Shown: piece by piece, positions 34,534-44,600 of the stretch
Layout of the letters: every line of letters begins with the position of its first letter
How positions within the stretch are numbered: position 1 is the stretch's first letter
NCBI RefSeq assembly: GCF_002727185.1
Contig: NZ_NIZW01000012.1
Location: forward strand, 168,954 to 232,953
Direction: 5' to 3'
Origin: Rhodopirellula bahusiensis
GTDB taxonomy: Bacteria > Planctomycetota > Planctomycetia > Pirellulales > Pirellulaceae
Length of the DNA stretch: 64,000 nt
Made by a program: the position numbers and the translations under genes
The notes under the pieces: generated by a model
What the model saw: only the letters and a program-made list of their open reading frames with translations
Databases searched by the model: none
Told to the model about the DNA's origin: nothing

Positions 34534-35997
34534 ATGCTTGATCGCCAAGTCTTCTTTCGGCAACATCGGCTTCGACTCTCGATCCTAACAGGCACAATTG
34601 GCCTGGCGGTTGCGTCAGTCGTCACGTTGGGAACGTCATCGAATCTGACGGCGGAAAACTGGACCAGCTTGGTTGGCAACCGAACGGTCCAAGCTCAGAT
34701 GATCGGGTTGTGGGACGACAACGTCATCCTGTTGATGTCCAACGGCAAACGTGTCAGCGTGCCGATGAAATCGCTGATCGCGGAAAGCCGGATCCAAGCA
34801 GAAGAAATTGCGACTCGCTTGAAAGAACAACGCCAACTGTTGAGCGAAGAGTTGCAACAAGTTGCCAATGCAGAATCGGCAGCAGCACCGGATCCACTGC
34901 CCACCCCTCCGGCACCTTCCGCCTACCAACCGCTGGCACCGAATCTGTCAATCGACGAAGTCATTGCACAAGTTCACTCGCAGCTTCGCGAGGGACACCT
35001 GGCAGTCGCCATTGATGCGTTGCCGCCTTCGTACCGCAGTGACATCGACGAACTAGCAAACTTGTCCATGCAGAAAGCTGACGCCAGCAACTGGAACGAA
35101 GCCGTTCAGCAGTTCTATCGTTGGGCAGACTTGATCGTCACTCGTCAAAACTGGATCAAGTCGCACCCGCGGTTGGCCTCTGGTTCTCCCGACAGCGAAA
35201 GTCCCTACTTGGATGTGATCGATGAAATGGTCTTGCCAGTCGCGGGCATGATTCGCGCTGGGTTGGCCGACGATGCTGCCAACGCAGAATCCATCCGCGA
35301 ACAAGGATTCACAAACTGGTTCCGCTCGCGAAGTGAAGCGATGGCACCATACTTTCGGCAACTCACACAATCCTTCACGTCTTCCGATGCCATGTGGGAA
35401 GTCGCCCGTTTCGATGAAGACACCGCGACAATCCGACGAGCCGGTTCGGGCAGCCAGCAACCAGGACAACGGCGCCCACCTCGTGGCGAAACAATCGACT
35501 TTGTGCGTGTCGAAGGCTACTGGGTTCCTAAATCAGTGGCGGATCAATTCCCAAAGTGGATTGAAGATCAGAAGAAAAAGATTAGCGACATGACTGCCGA
35601 CACGGTCTCCGCAGTGCCGCTCCAGCAAGCTGGCGGTGCACTCGGCGCGATGGCAACTGGCATGGCTCCCCAGTTTGAGCAACACCTGCCGGCATTGGAA
35701 TCCGCCGCCGACGCGACAGCCTTTCACGAGGCATCCGAACAGATGCTTGCACCGCTTCAACCATTCCTGAGCATGGCCGGTGCCGCGATGAAGATGGGCG
35801 GCGGTCGCAATTCAAACGGGATGTCAGGTTACGGCAATTCCGGATATGACATGGGCGAGCCCGGATACGGCATGGGTGAACCGGGATACGATGACATGGA
35901 AATGGGCATGGACCCCAGCTACGGCGAACCCATGATGCAAGACGGCAGCATGGACCAAAGCGGCCCTAGCTTCCGCATGGAACCGACGAATAAATGA
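34534..35997 (+). CDS. Secreted SHD1-like domain protein with Gly/Met/Tyr-rich tail
   Basis: A 487-aa exported protein. ATG at 34534 (MLDRQVFFRQHRLRLSILTG) gives a long basic signal peptide; the open frame back to 34345 adds nothing recognisable. An SHD1-like motif (WTSLVGNRTVQAQMIGLWDD, then VPMKSLI) occupies about residues 45-85. A helical Gln/Glu-rich linker and a middle domain of unknown function follow. The C-terminal 60 residues are low-complexity with MGEPGYGMGEPGYDDM-type repeats. SHD1 domains are abundant in planctomycetes, where they occur in exported proteins. No function can be assigned. Protoporphyrinogen oxidase follows 13 nt later. Confidence 0.75.
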   Translation: MLDRQVFFRQHRLRLSILTGTIGLAVASVVTLGTSSNLTAENWTSLVGNRTVQAQMIGLWDDNVILLMSNGKRVSVPMKSLIAESRIQAEEIATRLKEQRQLLSEELQQVANAESAAAPDPLPTPPAPSAYQPLAPNLSIDEVIAQVHSQLREGHLAVAIDALPPSYRSDIDELANLSMQKADASNWNEAVQQFYRWADLIVTRQNWIKSHPRLASGSPDSESPYLDVIDEMVLPVAGMIRAGLADDAANAESIREQGFTNWFRSRSEAMAPYFRQLTQSFTSSDAMWEVARFDEDTATIRRAGSGSQQPGQRRPPRGETIDFVRVEGYWVPKSVADQFPKWIEDQKKKISDMTADTVSAVPLQQAGGALGAMATGMAPQFEQHLPALESAADATAFHEASEQMLAPLQPFLSMAGAAMKMGGGRNSNGMSGYGNSGYDMGEPGYGMGEPGYDDMEMGMDPSYGEPMMQDGSMDQSGPSFRMEPTNK

Positions 35998-36010
35998 GCC
36001 CATTGAATTG

Positions 36011-37468
36011 ATGAATGTTGCGATCATCGGCGGCGGACTGTCTGGACTGTCCACCGCCGCTCACCTTCTCTTGTTGTCGAAAAAGCAGAACAAGCCTCTT
36101 CCCAACATCACTCTCTTTGAAGCCGCCGATCGACTCGGGGGCGTGATTCACACGGAGACGTTGACGGACAACTCGGGTCGCACCTTCGTGGTTGATCACG
36201 GTGCCGACATGTTCGCCACCGCTCCATCGGCCGCCATCGATCTGTGCGAGCAACTTGGAGTCGCGGATCAATTGCTGCGTCCCAACCCGCTCGGTCGCGG
36301 TGCCATGATCGCTCGAGGGAACAAGCTGATCCCGATCCCAGAAGGTTTTGTGTTGATGCGTCCAACCAAACTCGGTTCGATGCTGACGACGCCTCTGCTA
36401 AGTCTCTCGGGCAAACTTCGATTGCTTCGAGAACGCTTCGTTCCACGTCGAGCCGACAGCGTGACCGACGAGAGCGTTGGATCGTTCGTGCGTCGGCGAT
36501 TGGGGAACGAGTGCCTGAACAACATCGTCGCTCCCTTGGTCGCGGGCATCTACACGGCCGATGTCGATCGCCTCAGCATGGCAGCGACGATGAAACCGAT
36601 CTGGGATATGGAGACCAACGACGGGTCGCTCGCCAAAGCAACTCTGCGACGCATCCGAACCGGCGAAGACTCCACGGAACAAGCCAGCAGTGGCGCTCGC
36701 TACGAAAAGTTTCGTGCGTTTCCAAATGGGATGAAGCAATGGATGGATATGCTCGCCGATTTCGTCGGGCGTGAAAACATTCGCTTGAACACGGCTGTTC
36801 GCTCAATCGTCCCGCGCCCGAACCATCGTTATCAACTGAACATCGAAACCGAATGCAGCGATCAGTCTTCCCAAGAGTTTGATCAAGTCGTCGTTTCAAC
36901 ACCCGCGCACGTCGCAGCGAATCTCTTGCAATCGCTCAGTGAAGAAGCGGCCTCCACGCTTCGCTCGATTTCATTCGCATCCACCGCGATTGTGGTGATG
37001 GCTGTTCGCAGGGATTGCATCTCACGTCTGCCAGCAACATTTGGTTTTGTCGTGCCGCCAAAGGAAAACCGACGCGTGCTAGCAGGTAGTTTCGCCAGCA
37101 CCAAGTTTCCCCAGCGTGCTCCCGATGATCACGTGATTGTGCGAGCGTTTGTTGGCGGTGTGTTGCAACCGGAGATCCTCGACCGCAGCGATAGTGAGAT
37201 CACCGATGTCGTCCGCACCGAACTGGGTGACCTCATCGGACTGGATCAGACTCAACCACTCGAGGACATCACCGCCCTCGTTCGAGTCGTGCGTTGGAAC
37301 GAGGCGATGCCCCAGTATGAGGTTGGTCACTTGGACAAAGTCCAACGGATTCAAGCCGCGATCGATTCACTCGAGGGGCTGCACCTGAACACAAACGCAC
37401 TGGGTGGCGTGGGGATCGCACCGGTGATTGCGGCGTCGGAACGGACCGCGGAACGCATCTTGAAGTGA
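36011..37468 (+). CDS. hemY: Protoporphyrinogen oxidase (FAD-dependent, HemY/HemG family)
   Basis: A 485-aa flavoprotein of late haem synthesis that oxidises protoporphyrinogen IX or, in monoderm-type pathways, coproporphyrinogen. The N-terminal dinucleotide motif VAIIGGGLSGLSTAAHL, then FEAADRLGGVIHT and DHGADMF, identify the amine-oxidase superfamily. The C-terminal GGVGIAPVIAASERTAERIL closes the FAD site. A TTG at 36008 precedes the ATG at 36011, which is preferred. It lies 13 nt after the SHD1-like gene, so co-transcription is likely although a functional link is not obvious. Confidence 0.92.
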   Translation: MNVAIIGGGLSGLSTAAHLLLLSKKQNKPLPNITLFEAADRLGGVIHTETLTDNSGRTFVVDHGADMFATAPSAAIDLCEQLGVADQLLRPNPLGRGAMIARGNKLIPIPEGFVLMRPTKLGSMLTTPLLSLSGKLRLLRERFVPRRADSVTDESVGSFVRRRLGNECLNNIVAPLVAGIYTADVDRLSMAATMKPIWDMETNDGSLAKATLRRIRTGEDSTEQASSGARYEKFRAFPNGMKQWMDMLADFVGRENIRLNTAVRSIVPRPNHRYQLNIETECSDQSSQEFDQVVVSTPAHVAANLLQSLSEEAASTLRSISFASTAIVVMAVRRDCISRLPATFGFVVPPKENRRVLAGSFASTKFPQRAPDDHVIVRAFVGGVLQPEILDRSDSEITDVVRTELGDLIGLDQTQPLEDITALVRVVRWNEAMPQYEVGHLDKVQRIQAAIDSLEGLHLNTNALGGVGIAPVIAASERTAERILK

Positions 37469-37755
37469 AGCTAGGCCTTCGCTTTAACAGTGAAATGGCA
37501 CACATAGGCTAAAGCAACGACCCCCACAAAACCGCGTCCCCAGGCGTCTCAAACGCTCTCGGATTGTTTCGTGAATTCCGAGGGAGGGGCAAAAAGATGG
37601 GATTGACTGGGGTATCGGGATGGTTCACGCTGCGCAGTCAGTTGAGCACCACATTTGGGTTGGTTGGTTTGTTTTGGAAGCGTTTTCCAGTGAAACGAGC
37701 CCGAATGCGAGAGGCATCTTGCCTCGTTGGTGACGGTTTGCAGGGTATCAGATTA

Positions 37756-38190
37756 GTGACGAACATTTATGTCGGGAACCTCTCGTTCAAGGCCACCGAG
37801 GAAGAACTCCGTGGCGCGTTCGAACAGTATGGCGAAGTGTCAGCTGTGAACATCATCATGGATCGAGAGACAGGACGTAGTCGCGGATTTGCCTTCGTCG
37901 AAATGGCGGATGCCGAAGGTGCTAAGGATGCGATCGAAAACCTGAACGGCCACGAAATCGATGGCCGTAGCGTGACAGTCAATGAAGCTCGTCCACGTGA
38001 GCCACGCAGTGGCGGTGGAGGAGGAGGAGGCTACGGCGGCGGACGCGGCCGTGGTGGCGGCGGCGGTGGTTACGGCGGTGGCGGTGGCAACCGCGGCGGT
38101 GGCTATGGTGGCGGCGGTGGCTATGGTGGCGGCGGTGGTGGATACGGCGGCGGAGGCGGTGGCGGCTACGGTGGCCGTGGCGATCGCTAA
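37756..38190 (+). CDS. RRM-type RNA-binding protein with Gly-rich tail
   Basis: A 144-aa RNA chaperone-like protein. GTG at 37756 starts [11 protein letters not shown], placing RNP2 (IYVGNL) at residues 4-9 and RNP1 (RGFAFVEM) near 43-50 in a single RRM of about 80 residues. The tail from about residue 86 is almost only Gly with Tyr and Arg ([13 protein letters not shown] repeats). The frame open from 37564 is rejected because the upstream segment is unrelated. Cyanobacterial and planctomycete Rbp proteins of this form respond to cold. The 287-nt untranslated gap upstream would suit a regulated leader, but this is inference. Confidence 0.9.
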   Translation: MTNIYVGNLSFKATEEELRGAFEQYGEVSAVNIIMDRETGRSRGFAFVEMADAEGAKDAIENLNGHEIDGRSVTVNEARPREPRSGGGGGGGYGGGRGRGGGGGGYGGGGGNRGGGYGGGGGYGGGGGGYGGGGGGGYGGRGDR

Positions 38191-38222
38191 ACCCGATACG
38201 ATTCACGAATGACATTCAATGA

Positions 38223-38261
38223 ACGGAAGCCAGTCTGATACCAGATTGGCTTCCGTTTTTT
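38223..38261 (+). terminator. Rho-independent terminator of the RRM gene
   Basis: ACGGAAGCCAGTCTG (38223-38237) pairs with CAGATTGGCTTCCGT (38242-38256) around a 4-nt loop, 15 pairs with one G-T wobble. It is followed at once by a T run (38256-38261). This is the strongest terminator in the window. Confidence 0.92.
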
Positions 38262-38324
38262 GTGTCCACGCTGCAAGCACGCACGCAACGATGAGCGCCA
38301 TTCGAAACGGCCTCAACCAACTGA

Positions 38325-39605
38325 TCAGTCGTCCAGTCCGGTCATCATTGGGCGTTTGGACGGCGTCAAGATTGCGTCGTCACGCGAAACTTCTTCACGC
38401 ATGGCTCGCAAGCGTTCGTACTTTCGACGAGCCGCCTCAGCCACTTCCGCGTCCTCGTACTTTGGTGAGGTATCAATCGGGGACTGCATCGAGAGCTTGC
38501 CGAACTCATCCAAAATCTCGGTCAGGCTCATCCCGGTGCGTTCGCTGGTTCCTCGCGTTAGCCGAGTGATCATTTCCATCGAAAGAATGCCTGCCGAACG
38601 GAAGTGAATCTTGGTCACGACGGGCTCCGCCGGGTACATGCCCATCAAGATCATCTTGTCAAAACGAACCTCGGACGAGATCGTCGGAAGCGGCGAGTTG
38701 ACCGCCTCATTCCCCAGATCCAAACGGTGCAAACTGGCCCGCTCATCGCTGGTGATGTAGACCTCAATGTTGAAGTCCTCCGCCGTTGAATCTTGTGGCA
38801 AATGCAACAGCATCAATTCCAACGCCTGACGACCTCCATCTGCCACACCTGAAATGGTGTCATCACTCTTTTCGAAAGCAAACATCAACGCCAGAGTCCG
38901 TCCCAGCAAGACACCGGAATCCTCTGACGTGCCAACAATCCCGAGCGTGCGAAATCGGCTGACTGCCACATTGATCATCGGCTCCGGTTCGATGGTGTAA
39001 CCGGGACGCTCGATTTCAAAGAAAGCTGCCGTGCAGTCGGTGCCAAAGTAGACACGTTTGTCTTCGTCGTAATACAGCTTGGGCTGGACCGACAAACGAT
39101 GGTCTTCAAAGTACTGGTCGACTTGCTGACGAGTGACGGCGGGCAACTTCTGACGGCCCTGAGTTGCCATCTCCAAACCGATTGTGATGGCTGACAAACG
39201 TCCCAGCTCGCCGTGCTGGCCAGAGCGAGCCATCGACAGCGGTGCCGATACCGTTGCCCCCGGTGCAACCAAGCGGCAAGCATTGCCTTTCGCCATCGAG
39301 TAGGCACGTGTCCAATCACGTTCCGAATCAGGCAATGACTTCAACACGGTGATCTCATCACGCCTCGGTGCGGACCCGATCTTTCCAACGCGAAGAGTGA
39401 GTTCGCCACGCGCCTCGTTGTCGGACTTGGAAGCAAACGACGGCTGCGCGAAACTACCTAGGCTTAGCTCGGGTGCATTCGGGTCACGTTCCTTGTTCGC
39501 GGTAGGTTGTTCTGCCGTGGACTTCACCACCTGCCACACAACCATTCCAGCCAACAGTACCACGAGCACAATTGTCGCTCGTCGAAGAATCAGTGGGTCA
39601 ATCAT
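38325..39605 (-). CDS. Hypothetical membrane-anchored protein
   Basis: A 426-aa protein that I do not recognise. One N-terminal helix (ATIVLVVLLAGMVVWQVV, residues 9-26) is followed by a Pro/Asn-rich linker and a soluble domain. The mid-region contains TRAYSMAKGNACRLVAPGAT and a repeated-looking VQPKLYYDEDKRVYFGTDCT segment. The last 50 residues are a charged coil. It is probably anchored in the inner membrane with the bulk outside. It begins 57 nt after the end of the SDR gene on the same strand, so it may be the distal gene of the PKS operon, though nothing in the sequence ties it to lipid synthesis. Confidence 0.8.
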   Translation of the reverse strand: MIDPLILRRATIVLVVLLAGMVVWQVVKSTAEQPTANKERDPNAPELSLGSFAQPSFASKSDNEARGELTLRVGKIGSAPRRDEITVLKSLPDSERDWTRAYSMAKGNACRLVAPGATVSAPLSMARSGQHGELGRLSAITIGLEMATQGRQKLPAVTRQQVDQYFEDHRLSVQPKLYYDEDKRVYFGTDCTAAFFEIERPGYTIEPEPMINVAVSRFRTLGIVGTSEDSGVLLGRTLALMFAFEKSDDTISGVADGGRQALELMLLHLPQDSTAEDFNIEVYITSDERASLHRLDLGNEAVNSPLPTISSEVRFDKMILMGMYPAEPVVTKIHFRSAGILSMEMITRLTRGTSERTGMSLTEILDEFGKLSMQSPIDTSPKYEDAEVAEAARRKYERLRAMREEVSRDDAILTPSKRPMMTGLDD

Positions 39606-39662
39606 CGGACTCCCAATCGCCTAAATCATCTGTCATGAAAACTTGCCTGGCCAACCTTCGCA

Positions 39663-40460
39663 TCACACGCGAATGCTGACTCCACCATCGATCACGAGCG
39701 TTTGCCCTTGAATCAGATCACTTCCGTCGCCGCATAGAAACGCCACCACGGACGAGACATCTTGTTCGCAAAGTCGCCGTTTGCCGACCATCATTCGTTC
39801 GCTTGCCGCCTCAATCAGGCCTTCGGAACCAGGCATGCTGGCGATGGCATCGGTGGCAATGATTCCGGGCAACACACAGTTGAAGTTGATGCCTCGGTCA
39901 CCATACTCGAGCGCCAGATGACGCACCAAGGCTTCGAGTGCCGCCTTCGAGGCACCAATCGCTCCGTAGTGAGGCACCGCCCAGTTCGAACCGTGACTGC
40001 TGACGGCGACCAACTTTCCGTGCGCGTCGCCTTCCGCCAAATATTTCCATGCCGCTTGAGCAAGCCAAACCACGGGCGCCGAATTGCTACGAAGGACCGC
40101 CTCGAAATTGACGGGCGTCAGATCATTCAGATCGCGAAAACCGCCGGCCGCCGCGTTGCTGACAACGATGTCCAACCCGCCCCATTTCTGAGCGACGCTC
40201 TCGACCATGGCTTCCACGTCTTCCTTGGACGAAACATCGGCTCGCACCAACATCACTGTTCCGCCGGAATTTGATATCTCGGTGGCAACCTGGACCGCTT
40301 GTTCTTCCGACTTCAGAAAGTTGATCGCGACCGAAGCACCTCGAGCGGCCAACTCCAACGCGATCGCACGACCGATCCCACGACTTGCGCCGGTGACCAA
40401 AGCTCGTTTGCCTTTCAAGTCCGCTGATGGTTTCATGTCTGTCCCCGATCCCTCATTCAT
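39663..40460 (-). CDS. FabL-like enoyl-ACP reductase (SDR family)
   Basis: A 265-aa short-chain dehydrogenase/reductase. The cofactor motif is TGASRGIGRAIA at residues 23-34, and SNAAAGGF follows. The active site reads HYGAIGASK: Tyr165 and Lys172 are separated by six residues, the Y-x6-K spacing of FabL/FabI enoyl reductases rather than the Y-x3-K of ketoreductases. Next to a PKS that lacks an ER domain, this enzyme could reduce the enoyl intermediate in trans. It overlaps the Rieske gene stop by 8 nt if ATG 40460 is used; ATG 40436 is the alternative. An ordinary housekeeping FabL remains possible. Confidence 0.85.
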   Translation of the reverse strand: MNEGSGTDMKPSADLKGKRALVTGASRGIGRAIALELAARGASVAINFLKSEEQAVQVATEISNSGGTVMLVRADVSSKEDVEAMVESVAQKWGGLDIVVSNAAAGGFRDLNDLTPVNFEAVLRSNSAPVVWLAQAAWKYLAEGDAHGKLVAVSSHGSNWAVPHYGAIGASKAALEALVRHLALEYGDRGINFNCVLPGIIATDAIASMPGSEGLIEAASERMMVGKRRLCEQDVSSVVAFLCGDGSDLIQGQTLVIDGGVSIRV

Positions 40461-41613
40461 GGTGATCTTCCAACGTAGCTTCTTTTGACGACACGCGTTC
40501 TGAATTCATCAGGCTGCTCCAGTGCACATGAAAGGCATGTAGTCTCTCTTCACAGCGTCCAAAAATTCGCCCGGTTTGCTGACTCGTGTCATCGAGACAA
40601 GCTGAATTCATTCCTGCCTGAACGAGCGGAAAAATGGCCGCGTCTTCATCTAACACTTTCCGAGCCATCGACGCCGCACTGCGTCCCAATCCGCTCGCGA
40701 CCCGGCCCGCGATGATGCCCGAACGTTTGGGGCGGCGGGTGAATCCAAAAACGGTGATCTTGCTCTTCGATGTTCCGGTGGGCGTGATCTGATAGACCAA
40801 ACTCATGGTGTCCGTGAACGACGCCATGATATTTGGGAACACATGAACATGCTGATAGTGAGGCCCGAATTCTCCGACCAACCATCGCATCACACGTTCT
40901 TCCATCCGAGCAAGAAACGAATCGTCACGGGCATCCGTCCGAAATCGAGTTCCCCAAGAAAGCAATTCGTGCGTGCTCTCGTTCTCACCCGGATCGTTGC
41001 CAAATGTCTGCGAGTGGACTTCGCTGAGATGGTAGCTTTCCAGCGAACCTTCAATCGGGATCTTCCAATCGCACGAGTATTCCAGTTCCTCATGAAGAAC
41101 CTGCTGCCACAACTTCGCGTCCGTTTTCGCGGCGAAGTCACCGACCCAATCATCGTCTCCCGGCGTGGTCGCTTCGCCCGCCAGATTCACGAAAACCAAC
41201 TGACCAACCACTTGCACTGGATAGCGATTCAAGCGGTAGCGTTCTCGATCGAAGTGCGGAAAATTTTTCGCGGCCGGAATCTTTCGAGTGCGACCGTCTC
41301 CGCCGTACTGCCATCCGTGATAGGGGCATTTCAAATCCTTTGCATGCCCGCCACCTTCCGTCACCAGCTGACACTGACGATGAGCGCAAACGTTTCGCAG
41401 CGCGACCAACTCGCCGTCGTGGTTGCGAACGATCAGTGGAACTCCCAACCGGTCCATCGCTTGGTAGTCGCCGGGCTTGGATAGCCCCGTTGTCGTCGTG
41501 ACCAATTGCCAACCGGCCCGCCCCAGCGCAGCCGCCTCGCGTCGATGAATCGTCGAATCGGTGTACCAATTCGACGGCAGCAAAGCCGGCTGAGAAGTCG
41601 TCGCGTGATACAT
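40453..41613 (-). CDS. Rieske aromatic-ring-hydroxylating-type oxygenase subunit
   Basis: A 386-aa non-haem iron oxygenase. Residues about 35-125 form the Rieske domain: Cys76-x-His78 (CAHRQC) and Cys96-x2-His99 (CPYHGW) bind the 2Fe-2S cluster. The C-terminal catalytic domain has the iron-site-like ESYHLSEVH region. Members hydroxylate or demethylate diverse substrates using ferredoxin-supplied electrons. It starts 3 nt after the PKS stop and overlaps the FabL-like gene, so it is almost certainly part of the pathway. It presumably hydroxylates or desaturates the PKS product, but the position is unknown. Confidence 0.9.
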   Translation of the reverse strand: MYHATTSQPALLPSNWYTDSTIHRREAAALGRAGWQLVTTTTGLSKPGDYQAMDRLGVPLIVRNHDGELVALRNVCAHRQCQLVTEGGGHAKDLKCPYHGWQYGGDGRTRKIPAAKNFPHFDRERYRLNRYPVQVVGQLVFVNLAGEATTPGDDDWVGDFAAKTDAKLWQQVLHEELEYSCDWKIPIEGSLESYHLSEVHSQTFGNDPGENESTHELLSWGTRFRTDARDDSFLARMEERVMRWLVGEFGPHYQHVHVFPNIMASFTDTMSLVYQITPTGTSKSKITVFGFTRRPKRSGIIAGRVASGLGRSAASMARKVLDEDAAIFPLVQAGMNSACLDDTSQQTGRIFGRCEERLHAFHVHWSSLMNSERVSSKEATLEDHHE

Positions 41614-41616
41614 GCG

Positions 41617-44600
41617 CTAGCGGAGCCAACCGATTTGGTAGCCGCTGATTCGCAGAATCATTTCCTGATTCTGGCCGACTAGAACGGCTGACATCAATCC
41701 GCCATCGGCGTCGCCCGCTGACCGGGACGATGACTCGCCTTCCCACTGCACGTGAACTTTCAATGGCTCACCGGGATCAGGCAAACGCCCAATTTCGATT
41801 GACTCAAACGAGATCGGCAAACTTGGTCGACCCGAAACATGGTAAGCAAGCATACCCGCCGCATACAAAACCGCATCCATCGTGGCGGGTGACAATACCC
41901 AACCCAACAACGGACGAGCCTCACCTGCCAAATGAGCTGGACTGGGAGCGACGATGGTCCCGACCGCACTTGGATGTTTTCCCAAACCATCGCAGGACGA
42001 TCCCGCGTTGACGTTCGCAAATCCAATCGACCGCAAACACTGCAGCGATGGCCCATGGTAAATCGGAGCCGTCTCGTCGGCGTACCGCACCGCAGTCTCC
42101 GCGACTTCCGTATCACCAACGGCTATAACGGGAACGCTGTCATCCCCTAGCTCGATCATTGCCGAGAAATGAGGGCGTTGAGCTTGAACCAAACGACCGT
42201 CGCGTCGACGGAGGTCGCTGACCAAAGACCACCGAGTAAGCTCCGATGGATCTCGCAACAGTTCGACGGCAAGCGAATCATCGCCCATGAACTTCAGTGG
42301 CATCGTTGCCGATACGTTTCGACAACGGACTACCTTCTGATCGGTTCCGAAGCGAGCCGCCTCGGCCAACATTTCGATCGCCATCACGAATGGCAGTGTG
42401 GGACGGCCGTTGACGAGGTGATGTTTCAAAAACAAATCGCGTTCGGGATCAAGCGTTACCGCAAACGAATCCTGCGATGTCGCGATCAACCGTTCTGCTG
42501 GGTTGATCATCGGGGAGGGCCCCGGCAACGAATTCCCGACTCGCGATGACTCGGCGGGAAAGAATTTGCGGACGTAGCGACGGTCCGTGATCAGCACCTC
42601 GGCCTCATCACCACCATGTTCGACTTCGTTCAGGAAATGCTGCAGCCCTTCTTCGGCAGGCATGAATTCCATGCCGATCATGTCGAGTGCCAATTTCGCT
42701 TCGGGTTTGGTCGCCATCCCAACGTCGCCCCAAGCGTGCCAGTGAAAAGTCAGGCAGCGTGTTTCAGGGCGTTGCTGACGCAATCGGCCGATCAACTTCG
42801 CGAGCATATCATTCGCTGCGGAGTAGTCCGTGTGACCGTTGGCGCCGAAGCGTCCGCTGATCGAACCGTATCCAATGAAATACTCCAAAGGATCGGCTTG
42901 CGTCGCGGATGCCAAAGCAATCGTGCCATCCACCTTGGCGGAAAAACACTGGGCAACCTTGTCCGGACGCTTGCGATCGAACCGAGCATCTTGTCCGGAA
43001 CCAGCGCCTTGAATCACACCATGGATCGCTCCATCCATGCTTCGGATCTTCGCGACGACATTTTCAACCGCATTAGAATCCGAAACGTTGACGCTGTGAT
43101 ATGTGGCTTCAATGGATCGCTCACGACACGCTTGCAACGTCAGATCGATCTCGATGGCCTTCTCGAGTTGCCGCCAAGTCTTGACCGGGTTGCCACCTTC
43201 TTTTTGAATTTTTCCCATCATGACACGGCGCAAATCCGCTCGATCTCGCCGGGCATGTTCTCGCATCGAAGGATCGATTTCTGGCACCGGGGCCATGCCC
43301 AACAAGTGCAGTTTCAACCCGTGACGCTCGGCCAATGCTATCGCCGTCATCGCCGTGATCCCGCGGCCACCACCGGCGACGATCCAAGTACCGCCACGAG
43401 TGATTTGGTTGGCTGGTGAAGCCAAGTCGAGTGGACGGTATTGAGCTACCGTGGCCAATCGTTGCTCACCGGCAACAGCGACTTCTTCGTCGTAAGAAGG
43501 AACCGCCAATTCGCGAAAGACACCATCGACCAACTGATCAGGCGATGCACCATCAATCTGATCGACAACCAACATCGGTGTGTCTCGGAAACCACGCATC
43601 CAAGCCTCGATCAACATGGCTTTGGTCAATCCGGCCAAACCGCCTGACTCGGCCGAGCGACCTTGGATCTGCTCCGAGGTTTGAACCGATTCGGACATCG
43701 CATCGAAACCAAAGCCGCCACCTAATTTCAAAGTGGTGACCAGCGAAGCCTCGGCCATTCGGCCTTCATCGATCGTTTGTTGCATCCAACGCTGACAAAC
43801 GCGATAAGGAATCGCGAGTGCATCGGAATGTCGTCGTTTCCAACTCGCGGTGTCCAATGCTGACCAGCAGGCCGCATCGTCGTGCGGTGTGGCCAAGAAA
43901 AGATGCGGCGTCGCATCGATTGACCAAATGCGATCCAGTTCGGAATCCAGATCCGACAACGTTAACTGAGCTGCGATGCGATGGACGGGAACTCCAGCCA
44001 TTCGACATCGATTTTCCAATGCGTCCGCGACCGGATTGGTGCCCAGTATCAGTGCAGCCCCGTTGAGGCGTGGCATCACAGGCATCCCGTCGCGACGCGA
44101 CGCGGACTTCATCCGCATGACAAAGCGATGAGTTCCCGTCGCAGGAGCCTGAGTCGTCGCTTTAACTGAGCCGGGACTGGGATTCAGCGAGGCGTTTTTT
44201 TTTTCGTCCGCCGGCTGATCAATCTGATCCATCACAAAAGCGTGAATGGACGAGAGAGTTGGAAAATCAGAAAGCTTCAAATTCGACTCGCGAAGCGACT
44301 GCAACTCGTATTGCTGCTCCAGTTCGCCGAGCAATTGCGCTCGCTTGATGCTATCGATACCAAGTTCGCCTTCAAGATCGGCGTCCATGTCGATGATATC
44401 TTCGTCATACCCAGTTTGATCGACGACCAAATCAATCATCAAACGACGCAAAGATTCCGAAGTGGCAGTCGCGTCCTCGTCGCTATCGGGCGAGCAAGGG
44501 ACGTCTTTCCCACAAGCATTTTCTACCGCAGAAACGGACTCGACTTCATCGCAACTCGCTGGATCACCGACCAATTGCAAGATGTCATTGAGCGAAGCGA

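Noticed and set aside
38005..38187. GGC/GGT tandem repeat tract
   Set aside because: It is the coding sequence of the Gly-rich tail of the RRM protein, not an independent repeat element.
42616..43419. 267-aa plus-strand ORF
   Set aside because: It is antisense to the KR region of the PKS gene; long antisense frames are common in GC-rich coding DNA.
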